Positions 11,401 to 20,040 of a stretch of 64,000 nt of DNA are shown here, one piece after another. The notes below the pieces were generated by a model, which was not told the origin of the DNA, did not search any database, and saw nothing but the letters and a program-made list of their open reading frames with translations. The translations under genes and the position numbers were made by a program. The number at the start of each line of letters is the position of its first letter. Within the stretch, counting starts at the first letter, position 1. The stretch lies in assembly GCA_032718475.1 (NCBI GenBank), contig JAUCBJ010000998.1:37441-101440 (forward strand), given 5' to 3'. Source of the stretch: Nemertoderma westbladi. Taxonomy: Eukaryota > Xenacoelomorpha > Nemertodermatida > Nemertodermatidae.

Positions 11401-12510
11401 ACATACTTGCAAGACCTCTGGCAACATTATAATCTCAATGATCAAGGGACCTATAAGCAATATAATGAGAAATATAGTAAACTGATTCTTCATCAATTCA
11501 AAAAAAAAAATTATGGTATTCATATAAAATTACTCCAATTATACTTAAAATTAGGACTTCAAATAACACAGGTGCATAAAGTATACTCATTCACTCAAAA
11601 ATACATATTCAGAGACTATATCTCGTTTAATACATCCAAACGACAATCCGCTAAAAATGCATTCGAAGTTTTATTTTATAAACTACTCAACAACTCACTC
11701 TATGGGAAAAGTCTTCAGAAGGTGCGAGACCGGCTATCATTCCGACTCTGTACATCTCCAGAACTGTGTGATCTGCTATTATCAAAACCAAATCATGAGC
11801 GCTTCATCTCATTCTCCCCCTATCTCAGTGGTCACACTTTTACTAAAGAAGTAGCAGTACTCAATCAAGCTGTATTTATTGGAGCAACCATCTTAGATCT
11901 TTCAAAGCTAGAGATGTATGATTACTATTACTGTAAACTGAAACCTCTCGAAGAAAAGCTGAGATGTGAAATTCGAGCCTTAGCTGGGGACACGGACAGT
12001 TTCTTTCTTTCGGTTACCGGTGTTGAGCACAAAATATTCCTAGAAGCCATGTTTAACTCTGGCTTTCTAGACACTTCAAATTACGACCCCTCACACCCAC
12101 TCTTTACAAATCAAAACAAGGCTTCCTTAGGTTTTTTGAAAGATGAAAGTAGAGGTCTATTATACAAATCATTTGTATTTTTGAAACCGAAAATGTATTC
12201 ATTCGAGGCATATGACGCGCAACCAAAGCGGACTTGCAAAGGAATTTCAAAAAATATTGTAGCCAAGCAATTAACACATAAACACTATTTAGACTGTTTT
12301 ATCAACGAATCAACAGATTACACAAACAACACAATATTTACTTCTAGGGAGCATCAAATGTTTACAGGGAGAATAAAAAAAAAAACATTAAGTCTCTGGG
12401 ATACAAAATCATTCTGGATGACGAAATATTACAGTAATGGCCACTATATTACAGGATTAACTAAACCAACAAAAAAAACTGTAATACCACCTTATTTAGT
12501 TGCAGAATAA
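8455..12510 (+). pseudogene. Polinton protein-primed family B DNA polymerase (disrupted)
   Basis: The gene for the element's replicative polymerase, which would use a terminal protein as primer. In order: N-terminal zinc fingers (CPVC near 8482; CDCCG...C near 8545; CKCGE near 8652), a proline run, a conserved N-terminal domain, a further CERC...H...C finger near 9728, then exonuclease motifs YADIES (9889-9906), HYDSHL near 10370 and YLALDVTLL near 10880, and polymerase motifs DANNLYG near 11182, NNSLYGKS near 11690 and GDTDSF near 11987. Four lesions break it: a frameshift between about 8503 and 8510, a frameshift in the A8 run at 9387-9394, and in-frame TGA codons at 10417-10419 and 10996-10998. 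After removal of these the span is about 1,350 codons, normal for the family. The open pieces are 8586-9398, 9424-10419, 10420-10998 and 10999-12510. The stop codon lies inside AATAAA (12506-12511). Assembly error could explain the A8 shift but hardly all four. Confidence 0.93.
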
Positions 12511-12511
12511 A

Positions 12512-13036
12512 ATGCCATACAAAGCAAGCAGCGGATCAACACCAATTCAAATAATCAATCGTCAATATACAGCTCAAACTGAATTTCCAATTGATATAAT
12601 CAAAGTTTCTCAACAACTAAAAGGTCAGATGCGGCAAAAACCAAAAATGTTTGTGTATAAGACTGGATCTGCGACAATTATGCTATTCCCAACTGGTTCA
12701 ATAACAATAGTGGGTCCATGTAAAAATATTTGTAATGATTTACTTTATCTGAAACAATGTACCAACATACTAATTAAGAAAATTAAATTAAATACAGTGA
12801 CCAGACTAATTAAGTTACCATCTCTTAATTTTAAATCATTAAGTAAAAAGTGTGGACATCATTTTGTAAACAATGTAAAGGTATATATTGATTTTACACC
12901 GGAGCTCTTTTGTGGACTTCGATTGTATATTGGGCGATGTTATTTCAGTGTCTTTCACTCAATGAAAGTTATAAGTATGTGTCCTGTTGGTGATTTTGAA
13001 GAAGCTCTCATTATATTATTTAGTTTATTGAATTAA
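12512..13036 (+). CDS. TBP-like (TATA-binding-protein fold) protein of the Polinton
   Basis: A 174-aa protein starting one base after the polymerase stop codon. Two imperfect repeats of about 80 residues resemble the TBP saddle. The first ends in MLFPTGSITIVGPCK, comparable to the TBP strand-turn-strand with a conserved glycine. The second contains FTPELFCGLRLY, which closely resembles the conserved [YF]-x-PELFPGL-x-[YF] of TBP repeat 2, followed by a strand pair and a C-terminal helix (FEEALIILFSLL). In cells TBP nucleates transcription at TATA boxes; here it could direct polymerase to the element's own promoters. The glycine in the second strand-turn-strand is replaced (HSMKVI), so DNA binding is not assured. 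The assignment is from motif similarity by eye. Confidence 0.65.
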   Translation: MPYKASSGSTPIQIINRQYTAQTEFPIDIIKVSQQLKGQMRQKPKMFVYKTGSATIMLFPTGSITIVGPCKNICNDLLYLKQCTNILIKKIKLNTVTRLIKLPSLNFKSLSKKCGHHFVNNVKVYIDFTPELFCGLRLYIGRCYFSVFHSMKVISMCPVGDFEEALIILFSLLN

Positions 13037-13656
13037 TAAGTAAAATTATCTCTCAATATACTACGTCATTATACTGTATGTGCGGTTTTATATATTTATG
13101 TGATTATACTGTCTCTCAATATACTATATGTGATTATACTATATGTCATTATACTGTATGTGCGGTTTTATATATTTATGTGATTATACTGTCTCTCAAT
13201 ATACTATATGTGATTATACTATATGTCATTATACTGTATGTGCGGTTTTATATATTTATGTGATTATACTGCGTGTGGTTCTATATATTCATGTAACATA
13301 TATACTAATTATAGTTTTATTAAATTTATGTAAAAAATATATTGATTTATATTATTAATAACATCTTACCTTGAGAACAATTCTACCAATCTTTACAAGT
13401 AATGGGGACCCACCTTTCCTCACCTAACCCCTCCCAAAAAAGTCCATAAGGCCAAGGTTTACTGCACTTGTTCTCCATTGAGTGATTAGTTGTTAAACTG
13501 GTGAATTCATTATATAAATTTAAATATTTACTAAAGCCGCTAGATGGCATGCATTTGTGACGCGAACATTAGTTTCATATTATACTGTATAAACGTTAAA
13601 AGTCAATTATTATTTTAATAAATATAATAATAATTGTGTTATAAAAGGAAAACACG
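13037..13656. repeat. Intergenic region with 80-bp tandem repeat
   Basis: Nearly three copies of an 80-bp unit containing GTCATTATACTGTATGTGCGG (landmarks at 13067, 13147 and 13227) lie between the polymerase/TBP block and the ATPase/capsid block. Because 80 is not a multiple of three, the open frames across it are fortuitous. The position, directly upstream of the packaging and capsid genes, suggests a promoter or enhancer array; the sequence alone does not show which. Confidence 0.7.
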
Positions 13657-14283
13657 ATGGATATAGTAGATATGCGGTTTCGTTTTGGAAGTACAATATT
13701 AATAGCCGGTCCTAGTGGTAGTGGAAAAACTTCTTTCTTGGAGAAAATGTTATTAAATAGGAAATTGATCCTTAACGAAACCCCAAACAGTATTACTTGG
13801 TTTTATGGACAGACGAAACCAATAATTAAAGGTGTTAATATTACCGCTTTAAATGAAATTCCAGAACACTTTAATGAAAATGTGAAAAACCATTCTATCA
13901 TTATAATCGACGATTTGATGACAGAACTACAAAATTCCAAACAAGCGACTACGCTATTTACTAAAGTAGCTCGACATACAAATTCAATGGTAATTTTTCT
14001 CACTCAAAACCTTTATCAAAAAGGAGGAGAATCTAGGACCCGTTCCATTAATTCCACATATTTCTTATTGTTCAAAAATCCGAGGGATCAGACACAGATA
14101 AGAACTTTAGCCCATCAGATGAAACCAAATACACCCAAATTCTTAATCGCGGCATTTCAAGACGCAACAAAGGTTCCCTTTAACCCACTTCTTATTGATT
14201 TTCATCAATTAACGAATGATAGTCTTCGTATACGTGGGTATTTATTTACAAATGAACATTGTGTTTATCAACCCGTGTCGTAA
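13657..14283 (+). CDS. FtsK/HerA-type DNA packaging ATPase
   Basis: 208 aa. Walker A GPSGSGKT at residues 18-25 and Walker B IIIIDDL at 81-87 are clear, followed by a FLTQN segment near residue 115 in the sensor position. This is the A32-type ATPase conserved in Polintons, virophages and other double jelly-roll viruses, where it pumps the genome into the capsid. The ATG follows a 620-bp non-coding region, so it probably heads the late block. The length is normal for the family and there are no lesions. Confidence 0.93.
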   Translation: MDIVDMRFRFGSTILIAGPSGSGKTSFLEKMLLNRKLILNETPNSITWFYGQTKPIIKGVNITALNEIPEHFNENVKNHSIIIIDDLMTELQNSKQATTLFTKVARHTNSMVIFLTQNLYQKGGESRTRSINSTYFLLFKNPRDQTQIRTLAHQMKPNTPKFLIAAFQDATKVPFNPLLIDFHQLTNDSLRIRGYLFTNEHCVYQPVS

Positions 14284-14297
14284 TATACGTAGAAGAA

Positions 14298-14434
14298 TGC
14301 TTCTATTAGCAATTGTCTGTTATTTAGTTATATTATACTTATTTGTGGTTTATCATCGACAAAGGTTTCTTAAATTTCTTAATATTATAGAACAAGTATG
14401 GAACTTAATATACGAAAGTATAGGAAAGAACTAG
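14298..14434 (+). CDS. Small single-pass membrane protein (hypothetical)
   Basis: 45 aa from the ATG 14 bp after the ATPase stop; an in-frame ATG at 14254 inside the ATPase would give 60 aa. The N-terminus is a strong hydrophobic segment (MLLLAIVCYLVILYLFVVY) followed by a basic stretch, as expected of a single transmembrane anchor. It overlaps the next ORF by 37 bp. No homology recognised. Compact spacing within the late block is the main support. Confidence 0.4.
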
Positions 14435-14739
14435 AATTTTTGAAAAATAGCAACGCATTAGCGCGAGGAGCATTTATTCGAAAAAAAGCTAGTAGCGAAT
14501 TAATACGATTTCTCGTTAATATTACACTGAATACGCTCTATGGGAATATAAATATTGATGGAAAGATTGTTAAAAAATTGAAGCCATATAAGAAATATAT
14601 GAGGCGATTGAAATCGAAAAATTCAGTTTCACTTCAAAGACGTTCTCTCTCTCAGGCTGGGGGGTTCCTTCCACTTATTTTGCCACTGTTGATAGGCGCC
14701 ACAAACATTGCCACAACTGTTGCCACAGCGTTAACATAA
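14398..14739 (+). CDS. Small basic protein with hydrophobic C-terminus, candidate virion component
   Basis: 113 aa. The first 85 residues are strongly basic, with many Lys/Arg including a KKLKPYKKYMRRLKSK stretch, and the tail is GGFLPLILPLLIG then small apolar residues. A basic body with a GGFLP-type apolar end recalls small membrane-active or DNA-condensing core proteins of adenovirus-like particles (pX/mu type). That is analogy, not demonstrated homology. It overlaps the preceding small ORF and ends 2 bp before the next start. Confidence 0.5.
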   Translation: MELNIRKYRKELEFLKNSNALARGAFIRKKASSELIRFLVNITLNTLYGNINIDGKIVKKLKPYKKYMRRLKSKNSVSLQRRSLSQAGGFLPLILPLLIGATNIATTVATALT

Positions 14740-14741
14740 CC

Positions 14742-14924
14742 ATGTCATTCAAGAAACTATATTTAATAACCCCCGAACAACATGCTAGGTTGCAACCAAC
14801 ACATTTGAAAATAAAACCTTTAATTAAAGAAACAAAGAAAAAAGGTCAAAATAAACGGACAATAAACGATAGAAGAAAAGTGTTGAAACTGTTTGATTAT
14901 ACGCGTCGCAAATCGCGAAAATAA
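14742..14924 (+). CDS. Small basic hypothetical protein
   Basis: 60 aa, about one third Lys/Arg, ending KLFDYTRRKSRK. It starts two bases after the previous stop and its stop overlaps the ATG at 14924 (TAATG). No domain recognised. A role in DNA binding or as a core peptide fits the composition. The tight spacing on both sides supports it being real. Confidence 0.45.
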   Translation: MSFKKLYLITPEQHARLQPTHLKIKPLIKETKKKGQNKRTINDRRKVLKLFDYTRRKSRK

Positions 14925-14993
14925 TGTCTTGGTTAAAAAAACTTTCAGTAACTTGCAATTTTCGTTGTCTGTGCAATTCTAGCAGTGTTACCT

Positions 14994-16064
14994 ATGGCTA
15001 TGATCAACAAGATGGTAGAAAAACGCTTAGCCAAAGCTTACTACAATCCTTCAAGTGTTGCAGGGTTTTCCACTGTAGGAAAGCTAGCAAAAGAGACGGG
15101 AGTCAATCCAAAACTCGTGAAAAGATGGCTTCAAAGTCAGCAAACCTACACATTGCATGCCCCAGCGAGGCGTCTGTTTCCCACAAGCCGAATGTATTTT
15201 TATGGAATTAGTGACACCATTCAGGCAGATTTAATAGATATGCAAAAATATCGCGCAACAAACTCAGGTTATGGATATATTCTAACCGCAATCAACTGTT
15301 TTAGTAAGAAGGGATGGGCATTACCATTGAAACGGAAGACTGGTATTGAAATTAAACATGCACTACAGTCTATTTTTATTGAAGAAGTACCACGTAATTT
15401 ATGTACAGATCAAGGGTTGGAATTCGACAATAAAGTTGTACTCAATTACTTGAAAATGAAAAAAGTTAAATATTATACAACACGATCGCAGTTCAAAGCA
15501 GCCATTTGCGAAAGGTATAATAGAACATTGAAGACAAAGATGTATAAAATTTTTAGTAGAAGAGGTAACCATAAGTGGCTTGCTATTCTACCAAAAATTG
15601 TATACTCTTATAATAATTCTATACATAGATCTATTGGAATGCCCCCAATTCAAGTCAATAAGTCGAATGAAGATAACGTGAGAAGAAACCTCTATGGAAA
15701 TTTAGCTAAAATCATTGTAACAAAACCCAAATTGAGAATAGGTGACAATGTGCGACTTAATATAGCTAAAACGGCGTTTGAAAAAGGTTATACAAAAAAT
15801 TGGACTGGTGAGGTGTTTACTGTGAAACGTATAAGACTAGATCGTTTTCCTCAGCCTATGTATCATATAATAGATTCAGTTGATAGAGAAATAGAAGGAA
15901 CATTTTACCCTCACGAATTGCAAAAGGTTACACAAACAACTGATATTCAGCCAATCGAGTCCATTTTGAAGTCTCGAATAAAAAATGGTCGGAAGGAATT
16001 CCTTGTAAAATTTAAAAACTATAAACGGAACTCTTGGTTGAGCGAGTCTCAACTACGTAAATAA
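14994..16064 (+). CDS. Polinton integrase (rve family) with C-terminal chromodomain
   Basis: 356 aa from the first in-frame ATG. The RNase H-like core has D at residue 79 (ADLID), D at 139 (CTDQGLEFDN) and E at 173 (CERYNR), the DDE triad of retroviral-type integrases. Residues about 320-356 (IESILKSRI...WLSESQL) match a chromodomain, which in chromoviruses and Polintons reads histone marks to guide insertion. The enzyme joins element ends to the target and would produce the 6-bp TSD seen here. Upstream of the ATG the frame stays open to 14952 and would add the hydrophobic segment LAIFVVCAILAVL, unusual for an integrase; the true start is uncertain. The stop lies in AATAAA (16060-16065). Confidence 0.95.
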   Translation: MAMINKMVEKRLAKAYYNPSSVAGFSTVGKLAKETGVNPKLVKRWLQSQQTYTLHAPARRLFPTSRMYFYGISDTIQADLIDMQKYRATNSGYGYILTAINCFSKKGWALPLKRKTGIEIKHALQSIFIEEVPRNLCTDQGLEFDNKVVLNYLKMKKVKYYTTRSQFKAAICERYNRTLKTKMYKIFSRRGNHKWLAILPKIVYSYNNSIHRSIGMPPIQVNKSNEDNVRRNLYGNLAKIIVTKPKLRIGDNVRLNIAKTAFEKGYTKNWTGEVFTVKRIRLDRFPQPMYHIIDSVDREIEGTFYPHELQKVTQTTDIQPIESILKSRIKNGRKEFLVKFKNYKRNSWLSESQLRK

Positions 16065-16074
16065 ATCAACAAAA

Positions 16075-16902
16075 ATGAATAACTATATAACTTTATTCTC
16101 AAATGGACCTACAAACAAATTTCCTGATAACACCCTTTCGAAATTTACGGTTGATCTACCCTATACAATCAATCTCAGTGGTGATGTAGAAGTGGGACTA
16201 TCTGAAATTCAATACTGTTCCTCATTCTATAATATACGTCAACAATCTCTGTTTACAATTTATTATGGAGATAGGACATCGCAAGTTGTTATATTTGAAC
16301 CAGGACTATATACGAGTGTAGAAGCCATTATTAATAAAATCAATCAACAAATTGATCACCCGAAGTGGCCCCAAATTCAATATTTCAAATACTCAAATAA
16401 AATCGAGCTCGCTACTTCGCAACACTTTTCTTTTGAAATTACTGGAGATTTGATTACAATACTTGGTTTTGAGGAGTTTACGCAGGATTATGATCCGAGG
16501 GATGTACCTTATCTAGCTAATTGGTATGATTATTGGAGTGTAAATGTTAGTGAATTTGGTTCTTTAACATTCAAACAGCAACCGGGCCAGCGTGCTCAAT
16601 TTAGAGGGATTTGTCCCTTTTCTTGCGATTTAGTCTTAGGGCGACATAATTTGTTTATCTATAGTGACATTACTTCTCATGTGACTGTGGGAAATACGAC
16701 GGCACCGTTATTACGCACGGTACCTCTCGAACTTGAGCATAATAAAGTTATAACGCGCGAATTTAAAAAAATTTATTACAGACCAGTTGCTAGAACAATT
16801 GTTAATCAGATAAATATTGAATTACGCAACAAAAAAGGAGAACTAATATTATTTAATGGAGGTGCAACAATAATTACCCTACACTTAAAAAGTAAGCCAT
16901 AA
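16075..16902 (+). CDS. Candidate minor capsid protein A (paralogue pair)
   Basis: 275 aa. The N-terminal pattern F-P-[DL]-N-x-x-S-[KN]-F-x-V-[DE]-L then L-S-G-x-[VW]-x-V-G-L-S-E-I is shared with the next gene, and their C-termini both end in a predicted beta strand (TLHLK / TLILK). This protein family is encoded next to the major capsid gene in Polintons and is beta-rich, fitting the single jelly-roll penton-type minor capsid role; I assign that from position and fold expectation. Its stop overlaps the next ATG (TAATGG). Confidence 0.6.
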   Translation: MNNYITLFSNGPTNKFPDNTLSKFTVDLPYTINLSGDVEVGLSEIQYCSSFYNIRQQSLFTIYYGDRTSQVVIFEPGLYTSVEAIINKINQQIDHPKWPQIQYFKYSNKIELATSQHFSFEITGDLITILGFEEFTQDYDPRDVPYLANWYDYWSVNVSEFGSLTFKQQPGQRAQFRGICPFSCDLVLGRHNLFIYSDITSHVTVGNTTAPLLRTVPLELEHNKVITREFKKIYYRPVARTIVNQINIELRNKKGELILFNGGATIITLHLKSKP

Positions 16903-17696
16903 TGGAGAAAATATTATATTTACCCTCAAATTCTTCACCTAAACGATTTCCGTTAAACCAACCTTCTAACTTTAATGTGGAACTATCTGAACCATTGCGT
17001 TTTAGTGGAAAGTGGATGGTGGGTCTGTCAGAAATTGTTTACCTCTCCTCGGTTCATAATTTAGAAGATACATTCATTTATATTCGGAGTTTACAAGGAA
17101 CTAAAAGAAAATATATAATACCATCTGGTTGCTATACTGATGTGGAGGCGTTGCTTACACAGCTAAATATAGATGGTCTCAATTCCCATTTAGAAATAAG
17201 ACAAAATGAGCTTTATGACAACATTAGTATTCAGTTTATCGACGAAAGTAAAGTTGTTCATTTTTATGGAAATAAGTTGATTGAGTTACTTGGATTGCGG
17301 GGAATAGAAAATGAGTATTATGTTAATAAAAATAAATTTCTTGTTAGCCTAAAAAATGATTATCTACAAATAACGCGAAGGGGGGAAATAGAGGATGATT
17401 CTGATATATTACATATTCAAAAAGCAACAAATGTTTTTATGGGAAACATTAGTATATTTTCAAATATTTGCGGAAATGAGATTGTTGGAAATCAACTGAA
17501 ACCCCTCTTAAGATCTATTCCTTATCAAGGAGATTATGGTAAGCTTGTTCATCATGAATTCACAAATATTAATTATAAATCCATTGATATGCAAAATATA
17601 GAAACAATAAATATACAGTTAAAAAATGATCGAGATGAATTCATAAAGTTTAATAATGTTACTGTAATTGCGACATTAATTTTGAAACGCCAATAA
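16902..17696 (+). CDS. Candidate minor capsid protein B (paralogue pair)
   Basis: 264 aa, clearly paralogous to the preceding gene (SNFNVELSEPLRFSG... VGLSEIVYLSS; similar length and domain order) and overlapping it by one base. A tandem duplication has produced two diverged copies, perhaps two penton-type subunits or a penton and a spike. The stop codon lies inside AATAAA (17692-17697), so cleavage could occur immediately after translation ends. Confidence 0.6.
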   Translation: MEKILYLPSNSSPKRFPLNQPSNFNVELSEPLRFSGKWMVGLSEIVYLSSVHNLEDTFIYIRSLQGTKRKYIIPSGCYTDVEALLTQLNIDGLNSHLEIRQNELYDNISIQFIDESKVVHFYGNKLIELLGLRGIENEYYVNKNKFLVSLKNDYLQITRRGEIEDDSDILHIQKATNVFMGNISIFSNICGNEIVGNQLKPLLRSIPYQGDYGKLVHHEFTNINYKSIDMQNIETINIQLKNDRDEFIKFNNVTVIATLILKRQ

Positions 17697-17727
17697 ACGA
17701 TAAATAAGGAAATATATTTAGGAAGCA

Positions 17728-18336
17728 ATGAGTTATAAAGATTATTATCAAAGGAGTTTGTAGAAAACATTACAGAGAACACTTTATAAGGTTATTCGCG
17801 GCGGTGTTAAAAATAAACAGATTGGGACGATGAAGGGTCTCAGCTCAGAAATTGTTACACCCCCTTCCATAATGAGGCAACGATTACAATTATTAGAATG
17901 GAAACCAAAGGCGGGGGGAGGACTACCTTATTTTGAGGGGGGATATAGACATCGACACATGAACAGTCGCACAGTTTTTGTGAGACACGGTCAACGAGGT
18001 AAAGGTATCCTTGGAAATATTATTCGGATTGCAACCAAAGTAGTGCCCAAAGTTATTAAGCCCGTCGCGCGAGCAGCAATTCGCAAAAGTGCTCCTTTTG
18101 TAAAAAAGACAGGGAGAAAAATTGTCAAACGAGTAATTCGTCGGGGAATTCCACAACTTAAAAAGATTGGAAAGAAATTAGCAGAACAGGCTCTCGCCAG
18201 CTCAAAACCTTCCACTAAACGAGTAGCTCATAAAATTATTGAAGAAGTTTTAAATGCTGCTGATGGGAGGTCAATAAACGAAACTCGCAAAAAACGCAAA
18301 TCAAAAAAGCATCACTGTCCAGATATTTTTGGTTAA
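17728..18336 (+). CDS. Basic pVI/pX-like virion protein (5' extension interrupted)
   Basis: The open frame from 17830 gives 168 aa: an N-terminal Gly/His/Arg-rich segment (YFEGGYRHRH), an amphipathic highly basic body of repeated K/R helices (residues about 60-125) and a basic tail ending CPDIFG. The layout resembles Polinton and adenovirus-like membrane-lytic or core proteins that sit inside the capsid. The same frame extends upstream to an ATG at 17728 and is interrupted only by TAG at 17761-17763, suggesting that the ancestral start was 17728 and that this copy carries a nonsense change. Translation from 17830 may still yield a product. Confidence 0.6.
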
Positions 18337-18350
18337 ACTAAATAATAACA

Positions 18351-19601
18351 ATGGAAGAAACCACGGAAGCACTAAATTTATTTAATCGCAGTAATGTTCA
18401 GACTGTAATTGAAGAAAGTTTTGAGCAGGAAATATACCCTGTGACTACATTGGGAGAGGGCACATCAGTTATAGATTTCATGATTGAAAAGTCAGAAGAT
18501 TACTATACAATAGGAAGTGAAACAACACTACAATTAGTATATCGTGTTGTAACAACAACACGACCTGACAATGGCGCAGTTTATCAAACACCACTAAGCC
18601 TCTCTACTCTATTTTCAAACATTAGTGTTTTGATTAATGAACGAGAGGTAGAGTCTAATACTGCAAACTATCCCTATAAAGCTTTCATAAAAGCGATCTT
18701 ACTTAATGATCAGAGTACAAAAGAAACGATTTTAGCTGCCGAAGGGTTTGCAGAACAAGAAGCATTTGGTGTTCCTGTAGACTTTGCTGCAGCTGCTCAT
18801 TTGGAAAGTAGACCATATTATGTTCAGGGGTCTCTATTTGTTGACCTTTTTGAACAGGCTAAATTTATCCCACCCAAAACTAGTATAAGAATTAGATTAA
18901 CAAGAGCTACAAATGCGTTTAACTTAGTATGTATTGCAGCTGTACAAGAGCCTCGAATCAATATATCTAATGCTTTGTTGAAAATTAAACGAGTAAAATT
19001 GGATCCATATATACGTCAACAACATATAGAACAATTAAAAATAGGAGATTATATTTATCCAATTATACAGAATGAGGTGACAACCTTTACTATAGCAAAT
19101 GGTCAACAATCTCATGTGAGGGAAAATTTGTTTACAAGCAAGAATGTACCTCGCTTTGTTAATATTGTCATGGTTCGAAATGACTCTTACAATGGAAACT
19201 TAAGATCGAATTCACTATTGTTTGATCACTTTAATGTGAATTACTTACAACTTACGTTGGATGGTAAGGTAATTGGAGGTGTGACATATAAACCAAATTT
19301 TGCTAATAGACAATATATTAATGAGTATTGCGCTAGCCAAAAAAACCTGCTATCTATAACCAGAGGTACAAACAACGGCATTACTCCCACTAGATTTCGT
19401 GATTTATATCCAATATTTTCTTGGAATTTATCTCCCACGGGATTTCTTGATGAAGACGAACGAAACCCACATCAAATAGGCAATGCTAGATTAGAGATTG
19501 CTTTCTCAGCTCCTTTACAAAATACAATTAACGTTATTATGTGGGTGGGATATGATAGAACTGTGAATATCAGCAATGTTGGATCCGTAACTATTTTCTA
19601 G
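18351..19601 (+). CDS. Major capsid protein (double jelly-roll)
   Basis: 416 aa. The N-terminal half contains VLINEREVESNTANYPYKAF, matching the N-G-x-x-V...YPY-[RK]-A-[FY] pattern of Polinton major capsid proteins, and the sequence is beta-rich throughout with a second half consistent with another jelly roll. Trimers of this fold build icosahedral capsids in Polintons, virophages and adenoviruses. The length is slightly short for the family but the frame is intact. It lies between the pVI-like gene and the protease, 15 and 11 bp away. Confidence 0.85.
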   Translation: MEETTEALNLFNRSNVQTVIEESFEQEIYPVTTLGEGTSVIDFMIEKSEDYYTIGSETTLQLVYRVVTTTRPDNGAVYQTPLSLSTLFSNISVLINEREVESNTANYPYKAFIKAILLNDQSTKETILAAEGFAEQEAFGVPVDFAAAAHLESRPYYVQGSLFVDLFEQAKFIPPKTSIRIRLTRATNAFNLVCIAAVQEPRINISNALLKIKRVKLDPYIRQQHIEQLKIGDYIYPIIQNEVTTFTIANGQQSHVRENLFTSKNVPRFVNIVMVRNDSYNGNLRSNSLLFDHFNVNYLQLTLDGKVIGGVTYKPNFANRQYINEYCASQKNLLSITRGTNNGITPTRFRDLYPIFSWNLSPTGFLDEDERNPHQIGNARLEIAFSAPLQNTINVIMWVGYDRTVNISNVGSVTIF

Positions 19602-19611
19602 AAAGAAAAAC

Positions 19612-20040
19612 ATGTTGAACTCATATGATTTGAATAATTTCCCTATAGGAGAACATTATCGTGGTTCTTTCGCCATTGATCAATTACCAGCGAAGGATGG
19701 CTCTAAAATGAGCTTCATTTCAAATACTCAAGCCGCTCATTTACCTGGTATGCATTGGGTCGCTGTTTTTATGAATGAAAATATAGGTGAATACTTTGAT
19801 TCATTTGGAGTGTTCCCCCCGGCTCGTATAGAAGACTGGTTGTTGCGTAATACAATAAAATGGACAAGGACACGAAAAGTGGTTCAACACCCTCTACGAA
19901 CGAGTTGTGGGGGATACTGTTTATATTACTTATCTGAACGATCAAAAACTGACACGCCTCTACGCAAGTTTGGAACAGACTTGAAACAAAATGAAAAGAT
20001 ACTTGCATGCTGGTTACGGAACAAAGCCATAATGAATTGA
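19612..20040 (+). CDS. Adenain-like cysteine protease (capsid maturation)
   Basis: 142 aa with the Ulp1/adenain catalytic order: His48-Trp49 (GMHWVAV), Asp63 (YFDSFG), Gln92 (VVQHP) and Cys99 (TSCGGYC). This class cleaves capsid precursors during virion maturation; here the likely substrates are the pVI-like and minor capsid proteins. Short but complete for the Polinton family and free of lesions. Confidence 0.93.
   Translation: MLNSYDLNNFPIGEHYRGSFAIDQLPAKDGSKMSFISNTQAAHLPGMHWVAVFMNENIGEYFDSFGVFPPARIEDWLLRNTIKWTRTRKVVQHPLRTSCGGYCLYYLSERSKTDTPLRKFGTDLKQNEKILACWLRNKAIMN

Noticed and set aside
13078-13358. Open frames in the 80-bp Polinton repeat
   Set aside because: The period is not a multiple of three and the frames are Tyr/Ile/Cys low-complexity by-products.
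14924-15211. 95-aa frame overlapping the integrase start
   Set aside because: It reads the integrase in the wrong frame for most of its length; only its first codons might belong to a small upstream ORF.
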